Part shown: one piece after another, positions 1 through 5,404 of the stretch | Numbering within the stretch: position 1 is the stretch's first letter | Layout: each line of letters starts with the position of its first letter | NCBI GenBank assembly: GCA_944324205.1 | Contig: CALUVK010000103.1 | Location: 1 to 6,131 of the forward strand | Direction of reading: 5' to 3' | DNA from: Candidatus Gastranaerophilales bacterium | GTDB taxonomy: Bacteria > Cyanobacteriota > Vampirovibrionia > Gastranaerophilales > Gastranaerophilaceae | DNA: 6,131 bases | Translations under genes and position numbers: made by a program | Notes under the pieces: model-generated | The model's database searches: none | The model's input: the letters and a program-made list of their open reading frames with translations, nothing else | What the model was told of the DNA's origin: nothing

Positions 1-9
1 ATGGTTTCA

Positions 10-27
10 GGCATATAAATGTATGCC
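10..27. repeat. short inverted repeat
   Basis: GGCATA (10-15) is exactly complementary in inverted order to TATGCC (22-27), with a 6-base centre. It lies one base before a larger palindrome at 29-58. It could be a small hairpin or a protein-binding dyad. No T-run follows it on either strand, so it does not look like an intrinsic terminator. Function unknown. Confidence 0.5.
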
Positions 28-28
28 C

Positions 29-58
29 AATGTAACACAATATGTATTGAGTTACATT
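29..58. repeat. 30-bp near-perfect palindrome
   Basis: AATGTAAC (29-36) mirrors GTTACATT (51-58). Inside it CAATA (38-42) mirrors TATTG (45-49) around a TG centre. Only the A/A pair at 37/50 and the two centre bases break the symmetry, so 13 of 15 pairs match. Such a long dyad is unlikely by chance even in AT-rich DNA. It could be an operator for a dimeric repressor such as a TetR-type regulator, or a hairpin. It lies about 125 bp upstream of the promoter of the GH13-like gene. The regulator and target are not known, and an off-window neighbour may be the real target. Confidence 0.65.
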
Positions 59-182
59 AGAGTTTCTGAAGCAGGCCAATAGAAGATCTTAGGGCAGTAT
101 GTGAAGAATATCCAGAAAATAATGAAGTTTTTTGCCTTTTCTAAAATCTTGTTACAAAAATTAACATTTGTCTATTGTTTGT

Positions 183-211
183 TTGTAAAAAATATATAAG
201 CATGATATTAT
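183..211 (+). promoter_or_regulatory. sigma-70-like promoter of the GH13-like gene
   Basis: TTGTAA (183-188) and TATTAT (206-211) are separated by exactly 17 bases and match the consensus boxes at 4/6 and 5/6. Transcription would begin near 218, giving a leader of about 39 bases that ends in the strong AAGGAG ribosome binding site at 245-250. In DNA this AT-rich other box pairs are possible, but this one has the best spacing. Confidence 0.55.
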
Positions 212-256
212 CCTTGTATACAGAATCCAAACAATCACATCTATAAGGAGAACCCT

Positions 257-2524
257 ATGTTAGACTTTTTGTTTAAGAAAGAGACTGATAATCTCTGTGA
301 AACTTTAAACAATTTTTATTCTAAGTTAAAAGAAATTTATTCTTATAATAGTATTTCAGAAGAAAGAAAAGAGTTTTTGAAAACAACAATGGATAAATTC
401 GGGTATCTTCCTTATCCGCAAATAAAAGCTTTGGAAGAATTGTCTGATGCAGAGGTTTTATTTGCTCTGGAATCTAAATGGAAAGCAAACGGAGTTTTTA
501 AAGATGGCCGTTTTGAATTCACAAAAACCAGTGTTTTAGCAAGAAACAATGTCAAAGACTCTTCCTGGCTACAGAAAGAGGGACACGATATTAAACTTAC
601 GAATCTTGCAGGTCTTGGAAATGGAAACAAATCAGAAGAATGTGGTAAGTTTATGGATTGGATGAGAGAACTCTTAATTTTACCCACAGGAAATCTAGAG
701 AATAATATTTTTTCTACAACAATGTATTTGATACCGTTTCACCCGAGAGAATTTGGTTGTGCATATCTTCCAACCGCCAGTTCGGTAAGCTCTAATCTTG
801 AAGATAAAACAATAACAGATAAAACCGGTTTAAATGTTGATGAACAGGTCAAGATGTTTATAAGGATGACTCAGCTGGCAGGACATCCCGTAATTTACGA
901 TATCCTGCCACAAACAGGAAGATTTTCAAAAATTGTTTTAACAAATCCTGATTGTGCAAGATGGTTTGATATTAATGCCTTGATTGAAGAATTATCTAAA
1001 AATGTTGATACTGCGGCTGAAAAATTTGGTGATAAATATTCTAAAGATGATTTAGATATTGTTATCGGAATTTATAAAAAGGCTGTAAAAGGTGAAAGTT
1101 ATGGTGATTTAACAGAGCATTACCAGAAAATTTTTGATGAACTAGATAAACTTCTAGAAGAAACTAAAATCTTTTTATCAAATTCTATGCTAGAAAAAAG
1201 TATTCAGGAAAAGCTCCATAAAAAAGCAAAAGCTATTATTAATAAAGTTACAGGGAACCATTCCGGGAAAAAACTTTCAGAAAATGAAATTTTAAATCAG
1301 AATGAAATTACCCAAACTTTAATTAATGAAGGTATGTGGCCGGCTCCAGGCGGTGCCTGGTGTTCAGCTGGAGTTCCGATTTTTGATAGAATGAGTGATG
1401 GTGCCTCTTATCCAATGTTCAAGCATTACAAATTTGACGGTGAAGATGTTACAAAGTTTGCAAATCTCGATTGCCAAACTCCTTACTATTTTGTATGTCT
1501 TGAAAACGGGAAATATAATAACGATGTAATTAAATTCTTTATTGATTATATGAAAGATTTACAGGAAGAATTTAATTTTGACGGATTTAGAGTCGATCAT
1601 ATCGATCATATCGTTGATGAAGTCTCTGAACAAAATGGAGTTCCGATTAGCTATAGAGCACCGAGAAAAGTTCTCGGAATGCTTAATGAAGCAATGAAAG
1701 AGAAGGTTCCATATTTTGCAACATTAGCAGAATATATGCTCTGGGATAACTATTTTAAAGAATATCACGAAGATATGCATTTTGACTTACTTTGGGGCAA
1801 TGATATCGTATCTCAAAGCTATAAAACTCCGGAAGCAATCGCAGAAGATAATCTGAATTTAACAAATTATAACACTTCTTCCAAAGTTCAAACTCCGCTT
1901 TCTATTCTGAAAACTTATAACAATCAGGATGGAGAATTTGAAGCAATCGACAGATATCCGGGGCAGCTTGGTGCAGCGGGAGCTTTGTTTAAATGGTTTA
2001 AATATAAATTTCTGCCGGGCGGACGTTATGCACAAAGACCTGTTATGTACATAGACGGTGATGAATCTTTTACAAAGACAGGAATGGAGCATATTATTGG
2101 CAATGAAATTTCAATGAAACGAGAAAAAGATTATGATTTCTTTGCAAAGTTCGATGCTATTGACCGGTTTGTAAAAAATAATTCCGTAATTACTGACGGT
2201 GAAGCTCATATAATAAGACAGGATGATGACGGATTTGTAGCTTGGCAGATACAAAAAGAAGGGTTGAAAAATTCAATTCTTGTAGTTGCAAATTATCAAT
2301 CTCCAAGTGAGAAATTCTGCCTAGAAGATGGAACCGTAGAAATTAGAGAGGGAAGAGAAGTTTTTGATAAAACAATTGAACTTTCCTGTGATTATTCAAT
2401 AGTTTCGGAATTCAGGTTTGACGGAACCGATTATATGGAAGAAAAATTTGTTGCAGCAACAAATTCGCTTTCATTCGGGAAATTAATGCCTGCTGAATTT
2501 AAATTTTTCACGGTTATAAGATAA
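257..2524 (+). CDS. GH13-like (alpha-amylase clan) glycoside hydrolase family protein
   Basis: This is probably a cytoplasmic enzyme acting on alpha-glucans or related alpha-glucosides; it has no signal peptide or membrane segment. The start is fixed by AAGGAG six bases before the ATG. Residues 1-150 are a lineage-type N-terminal domain that I do not recognise. The TIM-barrel signature follows: a region I-like strand PVIYDILPQTG (D215), region II GFRVDHIDH (nucleophile D447), region III TLAEYM (acid/base E492), a region IV-like YNNQDGE (D558), then the downstream PVMYIDGDES loop. About 656-755 resembles the beta-sandwich domain C that closes GH13 enzymes. Residues 240-345 form a long charged helical insertion where domain B normally sits. 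The usual histidines are missing: region I has QT for NH and region IV has NQD for NHD. Hydrolase, transferase and phosphorylase activities are all possible, so the substrate is not assigned. It appears monocistronic, with its own promoter and terminator. Confidence 0.8.
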   Translation: MLDFLFKKETDNLCETLNNFYSKLKEIYSYNSISEERKEFLKTTMDKFGYLPYPQIKALEELSDAEVLFALESKWKANGVFKDGRFEFTKTSVLARNNVKDSSWLQKEGHDIKLTNLAGLGNGNKSEECGKFMDWMRELLILPTGNLENNIFSTTMYLIPFHPREFGCAYLPTASSVSSNLEDKTITDKTGLNVDEQVKMFIRMTQLAGHPVIYDILPQTGRFSKIVLTNPDCARWFDINALIEELSKNVDTAAEKFGDKYSKDDLDIVIGIYKKAVKGESYGDLTEHYQKIFDELDKLLEETKIFLSNSMLEKSIQEKLHKKAKAIINKVTGNHSGKKLSENEILNQNEITQTLINEGMWPAPGGAWCSAGVPIFDRMSDGASYPMFKHYKFDGEDVTKFANLDCQTPYYFVCLENGKYNNDVIKFFIDYMKDLQEEFNFDGFRVDHIDHIVDEVSEQNGVPISYRAPRKVLGMLNEAMKEKVPYFATLAEYMLWDNYFKEYHEDMHFDLLWGNDIVSQSYKTPEAIAEDNLNLTNYNTSSKVQTPLSILKTYNNQDGEFEAIDRYPGQLGAAGALFKWFKYKFLPGGRYAQRPVMYIDGDESFTKTGMEHIIGNEISMKREKDYDFFAKFDAIDRFVKNNSVITDGEAHIIRQDDDGFVAWQIQKEGLKNSILVVANYQSPSEKFCLEDGTVEIREGREVFDKTIELSCDYSIVSEFRFDGTDYMEEKFVAATNSLSFGKLMPAEFKFFTVIR

Positions 2525-2579
2525 GATACGGGTGGTGTTTAGTTTCAATTAATTAAATATTTACCTACAGGAGTATAAT

Positions 2580-2607
2580 TACGATTAAGTAAACTACGAT
2601 TAAGTAA
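2580..2607. repeat. 13-bp tandem direct repeat
   Basis: TACGATTAAGTAA occurs at 2580-2592 and again, identically, at 2595-2607, a 15-base period with a two-base spacer. It lies between the stop of the GH13-like gene and its terminator, so it would be transcribed in the 3' untranslated region. An AGGAG followed by TATAAT-like bases sits just before it (2569-2579), but no start codon is suitably placed. It may be a replication-slippage duplication or a pair of binding sites. Function unknown. Confidence 0.7.
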
Positions 2608-2618
2608 TATAGGGATAC

Positions 2619-2647
2619 GCCGGATTAAACAATCCGGCTTTATTTTT
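2619..2647 (+). terminator. intrinsic terminator after the GH13-like gene
   Basis: GCCGGATT (2619-2626) pairs perfectly with AATCCGGC (2631-2638) around a 4-base AAAC loop. The hairpin is followed directly by TTTATTTTT (2639-2647). A GC-rich 8-bp stem in such AT-rich DNA, plus the T-run, is a classic rho-independent terminator. It separates the GH13-like gene from the CNNM gene. Confidence 0.9.
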
Positions 2648-2725
2648 AATGAATATTTTTCATATGAATATATTAATTTAAAAAAAATTTTTGATTTTTT
2701 TTGTAAATTATATTAAGATAAAAAA

Positions 2726-4018
2726 ATGATATTTTTAAATACTGCATTAATTATATTTTTATTGTTTTTGAACGGCTTTTTTGTAGCAGCCGAGTTTGCA
2801 TTTGTTGGAGTTAGAAAAACTAGAATTCAGCAGCTTTCAAATGAAGGAAATTTTGATGCTAAGCTCGCGATGGACGGAATTAAAAATCTTGACAGGTATA
2901 TCGCGGCGGTACAGCTTGGTATCACTATTTCAAGTCTTGGTATCGGCTGGGTCGGAGAATCTACTCTTGCAAGGTTAATACATCCGATATTTCAGTTTTT
3001 ACCTTCCCAAATGGATACAATTGCAACACATACGGTATCAGTAACAATTGCATTCATATTAATAACAGTACTCCATGTTGTAATTGGAGAATTAATGCCA
3101 AAATCGATTGCACTTCAATATCCTGATAAAACAACTCTTTTTGTTGCAAAACCTATGTTTGTCATAACAAGGCTTTTTGCTCCCATGATTGCAATTTTAA
3201 ATGGGCTTGGAAACTTCCTTTTGAAATTATGCAGAATAGAGCCGGCTAATTCGCATCATATGGTTCATTCTACAGAAGAGTTAAATATGCTTATTGATGC
3301 AAGCTGCAAGGGTGGAGTTTTAAATGAGAAAGAAGCTGAAATTTTACAAAATGTATTCAAGTTTTCCGATTTAACAGCCGGTCAGATTATGATACCAAGA
3401 CCGGACATGGTTTGTATACCTTCTGACGCATCAATAGAAGAGATAAATAATATTATTATTGAAAATCAGTATACAAGATATCCTGTATATGAAGGCAGTA
3501 TAGATAATATTCAGGGATTAATACATATAAAAGATATTTATCCATTACTTGTAAAAAATAAAGAATTTTCTATACCCTCACTTCTAAGAGAAGCCTTTTT
3601 TATTCCGGAGACAATGCCTGTTGATAAACTTGCATTAGAGTTTCAGAAACACAAATCCCAGATGGCTATTGTAGTTGATGAATTTGGCGGCACAAGCGGT
3701 CTTGTAACTCATGAAGATGTAATGGAAGAGATTTTAGGTGAAGTTCAAGATGAATTTGATGACGATGAAGAAGCTGAAATTAAACAACTTGGAAATGGAA
3801 TTTATGAAATTTGTGGGAAAGTTCGCTTAGACGAGTTTTGCGACTTCTTTGAAATTAATCTTTCTGATGATGACATCAATACAGTTGGCGGATATATAAT
3901 TAAAAACCTCGGACGTATTGCAGAAGAGAATGACACTATTGAAGATGAATTTTTTAAATATTGTGTAACCCAAACTGATTCCGGAAGGATTTTAAAAATA
4001 CGGGCTGAAAAAATTTAA
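2726..4018 (+). CDS. CNNM/CorC (HlyC/TlyC-type) transmembrane CBS-domain protein
   Basis: This is an inner-membrane protein of the CNNM/CorC family, often annotated as hemolysin family protein. Characterised members take part in Mg2+ (and Co2+) efflux or homeostasis. The 430-residue length is normal. The N-terminal DUF21/CNNM domain (about 1-200) has hydrophobic segments near 3-27, 59-79, 102-121 and 137-166. It shows the family motifs NGFFVAAEFAFVGVRKTRI (16-34), SLGIGWVGE (70-78) and HVVIGELMPKSIAL (117-130). A CBS pair follows at about 222-340, with MIPRPDM (222-228) and the characteristic VVDEFGGTSGLVTHED (316-331). The CorC/HlyC C-terminal domain spans about 352-430. The ATG at 2726 has only a weak ribosome binding site (AAGA at 2715-2718), but it places the first membrane helix at the N-terminus as expected. 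No convincing promoter stands out in the A/T tracts at 2680-2702. Its stop codon abuts the next, convergent gene. Hemolytic activity should not be assumed. Confidence 0.93.
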   Translation: MIFLNTALIIFLLFLNGFFVAAEFAFVGVRKTRIQQLSNEGNFDAKLAMDGIKNLDRYIAAVQLGITISSLGIGWVGESTLARLIHPIFQFLPSQMDTIATHTVSVTIAFILITVLHVVIGELMPKSIALQYPDKTTLFVAKPMFVITRLFAPMIAILNGLGNFLLKLCRIEPANSHHMVHSTEELNMLIDASCKGGVLNEKEAEILQNVFKFSDLTAGQIMIPRPDMVCIPSDASIEEINNIIIENQYTRYPVYEGSIDNIQGLIHIKDIYPLLVKNKEFSIPSLLREAFFIPETMPVDKLALEFQKHKSQMAIVVDEFGGTSGLVTHEDVMEEILGEVQDEFDDDEEAEIKQLGNGIYEICGKVRLDEFCDFFEINLSDDDINTVGGYIIKNLGRIAEENDTIEDEFFKYCVTQTDSGRILKIRAEKI

Positions 4019-4411
4019 TTATTTATTTTTCAAATACAGATTTTGTTCTTGCAGTATATTTAATCTTTCAGCCAGACCGATAACTGCCTGTAAATTTTCA
4101 AAAGATAATGTTTGTACTGCAGAATAAAGTGCTTTTAGCGACTCATCATTATATATTTTTTGCGCAATTTCCGCTGTCTGTTCATCAAGATAATAAGGTT
4201 TTGTCATATCTTGCAGATTCATTAATTCATCAAGACTACATTCAAAAACAGCAGCCATTGCCTTTAAAGTTCTTAAATTAGGATTTTTAGTTCTGCCGCT
4301 TGCAATCCTTTCTACTGTTGCAACCGGTAAATTGGCAAGCTTAGATATCTGCATGTTTGTTAATTTTAGTTTCTTTTTAAAATAATTAACTTTCAGACAT
4401 AAATTTTCCAT
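4019..4411 (-). CDS. XRE-family helix-turn-helix transcriptional regulator (130 aa)
   Basis: This is a DNA-binding regulator, probably a dimeric repressor. Residues 6-65 form an XRE/Cro-CI type HTH: the first HTH helix is near 18-27 (TNMQISKLAN), and the recognition helix is near 30-39 (VATVERIASG), followed by PNLRTLKAMAAVFECSLDEL, a typical end of the fold. The rest (75-130) is helical. It carries the LDEQTAEIAQ...LKALYSAVQTLSFENLQAVI pattern seen after the HTH in many Firmicutes XRE proteins, where it probably serves dimerisation. There is no LexA/CI peptidase or ImmA-like domain. The ATG is preceded by AAAGAGG (4425-4419) with a 7-base gap. It is divergent from a 67-aa HTH gene across 224 bp holding several dyads, so autoregulation and control of that neighbour are likely. 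Its stop codon touches the stop of the CNNM gene, with no terminator between. Confidence 0.85.
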   Translation of the reverse strand: MENLCLKVNYFKKKLKLTNMQISKLANLPVATVERIASGRTKNPNLRTLKAMAAVFECSLDELMNLQDMTKPYYLDEQTAEIAQKIYNDESLKALYSAVQTLSFENLQAVIGLAERLNILQEQNLYLKNK

Positions 4412-4463
4412 CTCAAAACCTCTTTACTTATATTGGCACATTCTTTATTTTAATTCAAGTCCG

Positions 4464-4481
4464 TAATGTAGCTATACATTA
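4464..4481. promoter_or_regulatory. candidate operator dyad TAATGTA-N4-TACATTA
   Basis: TAATGTA (4464-4470) and TACATTA (4475-4481) are perfect inverted arms around GCTA. The 7-4-7 geometry matches the dyad at 4506-4523, 42 bp away centre to centre, although the arm sequence differs. It would lie just downstream of the minus-strand transcription start, inside the leader of the 130-aa XRE gene, a position suited to autorepression. Which protein binds is unknown. Confidence 0.5.
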
Positions 4482-4492
4482 ATAAAAAAACT

Positions 4493-4520
4493 ATTATAAA
4501 TTATTTAATTAACATATTAA
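4493..4520 (-). promoter_or_regulatory. promoter of the 130-aa XRE regulator
   Basis: Read on the minus strand, TATAAT (4498-4493) is a perfect -10 box. TTAATA (4520-4515), 16 bases upstream, matches the -35 consensus at 4/6. Transcription would start near 4486, with a leader of about 75 bases. The -35 box lies inside the dyad at 4506-4523, so a protein bound there should affect this promoter. The high AT content makes the -35 call uncertain. Confidence 0.5.
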
Positions 4521-4523
4521 TTA
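4506..4523. promoter_or_regulatory. candidate operator 1 (ATTAA-N4-TTAAT)
   Basis: TAATTAA (4506-4512) and TTAATTA (4517-4523) are perfect inverted arms around CATA. The core ATTAA-N4-TTAAT recurs at 4555-4568 and 4605-4618. This copy covers the -35 region of the minus promoter and ends four bases before the TTGACA of the plus promoter. A bound dimer could therefore repress leftward and affect rightward transcription, like a central operator between divergent genes. Confidence 0.6.
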
Positions 4524-4527
4524 TTTC

Positions 4528-4556
4528 TTGACAAATTATATTATCTAATATACAAT
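4528..4556 (+). promoter_or_regulatory. strong sigma-70-type promoter of the 67-aa HTH gene
   Basis: A perfect TTGACA (4528-4533) and TACAAT (4551-4556, 5/6) are separated by the ideal 17 bases. This is the best promoter in the window. Transcription would begin near 4563, inside the dyad at 4555-4568. The leader is about 73 bases before the GTG start. It probably also serves the secreted protein gene downstream, since no terminator intervenes. Confidence 0.85.
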
Positions 4557-4568
4557 TAATACGTTAAT
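4555..4568. promoter_or_regulatory. candidate operator 2 (ATTAA-N4-TTAAT)
   Basis: ATTAA (4555-4559) and TTAAT (4564-4568) flank TACG. The site overlaps the last bases of the -10 box and the predicted start of the plus transcript, the classic place for steric repression. Its centre is 47 bp from operator 1 and 50 bp from operator 3. Confidence 0.6.
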
Positions 4569-4603
4569 GGAATAATTAAGATAAAGTGTAAATTTTTATT
4601 TCA

Positions 4604-4619
4604 CATTAAAGGTTTAATG
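4604..4619. promoter_or_regulatory. candidate operator 3 (CATTAA-N4-TTAATG)
   Basis: CATTAA (4604-4609) and TTAATG (4614-4619) are inverted arms around AGGT, containing the same ATTAA-N4-TTAAT core. It lies in the leader of the plus transcript, just before the AAGGA ribosome binding site at 4623-4627. Here it could act as a roadblock site or aid cooperative binding and looping with the other copies. Confidence 0.55.
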
Positions 4620-4635
4620 AAAAAGGAATATTGAA

Positions 4636-4839
4636 GTGTTTAGGAATTTGGCAGTGGAAATCAAGAGAGCCGGACTTTCACAAAAAGAATTTGCAAAAAT
4701 GGTCGAAATTAATGAACATTCTTTTTCTAAAAAAATTAATGCAAAAGCCGAATTTCAACTATGTGAAATAAGACGAATTCTTGAATTTTTCGGTCTTAAA
4801 TTATCTTTTGATTATTTATTTGAAAATGACATCGTTTAA
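4636..4839 (+). CDS. small Cro-like helix-turn-helix protein (67 aa)
   Basis: This is probably a DNA-binding protein consisting of a single XRE/Cro-type HTH domain and nothing else. The opening FRNLAVEIKRAGLSQKEFA (2-20) gives helix 1 and the first HTH helix. NEHSFSKKINAK (27-38) is the recognition helix and turn. CEIRRILEFFGLKLSFDYLF (43-62) closes the fold and resembles the ending of Clostridia/phage small XRE regulators. The start is GTG at 4636, supported by AAGGA (4623-4627) with an 8-base gap; no in-frame ATG gives the full HTH fold. It is divergent from the 130-aa XRE regulator with dyads between, and 40 bases upstream of a secreted protein gene with which it probably shares a transcript. 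A Cro-like counter-repressor or an antitoxin-like role is possible; no toxin gene is seen next to it. Confidence 0.75.
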   Translation: MFRNLAVEIKRAGLSQKEFAKMVEINEHSFSKKINAKAEFQLCEIRRILEFFGLKLSFDYLFENDIV

Positions 4840-4879
4840 ATATAAGTACAAAGAGAAAGCAAAGAAAGGAATTAAATTT

Positions 4880-5323
4880 ATGTTGAAAAAAGTTTTAAAC
4901 TTAATGTTAACTTTATCAATTATTGCTGGCATGTCAGTTCCGGCAATGGCTGTAAGTTGGACAGATGTCGGACGCGGTATGTACATTGACAGTGATAGTA
5001 TAAAACCTGGAAATACGTATGGAACATATACGTTTGACTCTAAAGCTCAGGCAACTAATGCGCCTTTTGAAACAATAAACGGAAGAAAAATCTGGATGGT
5101 TCAAGGTAATTTATATGTTGATTGCAGAAGCGGTTATTTAAAAGAACGTTCTTACAAGGCATATGATGCAAATAACAATGTAGTTATTTCTAAGAAAAAT
5201 TCTGTAAAAGAATGGTTTAATATTAATGCTAATAATAAACCGTACGGATTATATGCTTATGTTTGTGGTGAACCATACCAGAGATATAGAGCAGGACGTT
5301 ATTACCCGTCTTGGTGGTATTAA
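4880..5323 (+). CDS. secreted protein with a surface-adhesin E-like domain
   Basis: This is an exported protein of 147 residues. A Sec signal peptide occupies 1-24: the basic MLKK, a hydrophobic core, then PAMA before V25. The mature part resembles the adhesin E domain (PF16747) first described in Haemophilus protein E. It shows an opening WTDVGRGMYIDSDSIK (27-42), an LYVDC block (78-82), a KAYDANNNVV stretch (93-102), EW (111-112), and a final YAYVC (125-129). The only two cysteines, C82 and C129, probably form the disulfide typical of this fold. The C-terminal tail is rich in aromatic and arginine residues (YQRYRAGRYYPSWWY). The frame is open from an ATG at 4781, but the start at 4880 has AAAGGA (4865-4870) nine bases upstream and puts the signal peptide at the N-terminus. 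It lies 40 bases after the 67-aa HTH gene. Adhesion is not proven; such domains also occur in proteins of unknown role. Confidence 0.7.
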   Translation: MLKKVLNLMLTLSIIAGMSVPAMAVSWTDVGRGMYIDSDSIKPGNTYGTYTFDSKAQATNAPFETINGRKIWMVQGNLYVDCRSGYLKERSYKAYDANNNVVISKKNSVKEWFNINANNKPYGLYAYVCGEPYQRYRAGRYYPSWWY

Positions 5324-5367
5324 TCTTTTCATAAATAAATCGTAATTCTCGAAAGGCTTCTATGCCT

Positions 5368-5404
5368 AAAATCCTTCAATTAGCTCTCTATTGAAGGATT
5401 TTTT
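5368..5404. terminator. bidirectional intrinsic terminator
   Basis: AAAATCCTTCAAT (5368-5380) and ATTGAAGGATTTT (5390-5402) form a perfect 13-bp stem around a 9-base loop. On the plus strand the stem runs into TTTTTT (5399-5404), ending the adhesin-E-like transcript. On the minus strand it starts at the TAA of the dehydrogenase and ends in TTTT (5371-5368). A weaker AGGC/GCCT hairpin (5354-5367) lies beside it. Confidence 0.88.

Larger units (their letters stand above)
1..182. other. left-edge region without a supported gene
   Basis: No complete gene is visible here. On the plus strand a frame open from position 2 reads 26 residues, ending in the segment YVLSYIRVSEAGQ and a TAG stop at 80-82. 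An overlapping frame, shifted by one base, runs on to TAA at 142-144 and ends PIEDLRAVCEEYPENNEVFCLF (76-141). Read together across a one-base slip near 76, they give a strand-helix-strand pattern that could be the last residues of an upstream protein. This is too short to assign. Two inverted repeats occupy 10-58 and argue equally for an intergenic control region. The minus strand is closed by many stops. Confidence 0.4.

Noticed and set aside
412..687. Minus-strand open frame of 91 codons
   Set aside because: It lies wholly inside the GH13-like gene, has no ribosome binding site and gives a low-complexity Ser/Phe-rich product without a recognisable fold.
1859..2092. Minus-strand open frame of 77 codons
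   Set aside because: It is antisense to the catalytic part of the GH13-like gene and shows no protein-like pattern.
2659..2668. 10-bp palindrome TTCATATGAA
   Set aside because: It is short, fully A/T-rich apart from two bases, and has no repeated copy. It is expected by chance in such sequence.
2796..2978. Plus-strand open frame of 60 codons
   Set aside because: It is an out-of-frame shadow of the first membrane domain of the CNNM gene.
4617..4634. Five-codon leader frame (MKKEY, then TGA) one base before the GTG of the 67-aa gene
   Set aside because: Its possible ribosome binding site (AAAGG at 4608-4612) is only four bases away. The frame is too short to tell from chance, although translational coupling cannot be excluded.
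4019..4839. Toxin-antitoxin pair
   Set aside because: Both proteins are HTH regulators; no toxin-like domain (RelE, HipA, HigB or similar) is present, and divergent orientation is unlike a typical TA operon.
4781..4879. Longer start for the secreted protein (ATG at 4781 or 4826)
   Set aside because: Either would overlap the 67-aa HTH gene and bury the signal peptide behind a basic leader. Neither has a ribosome binding site, while the ATG at 4880 does.
4019..5323. Prophage immunity region
   Set aside because: The regulator pair resembles a phage switch, but no integrase, attachment-site duplication, replication or structural gene is visible in this window. The flanking genes are ordinary chromosomal genes.
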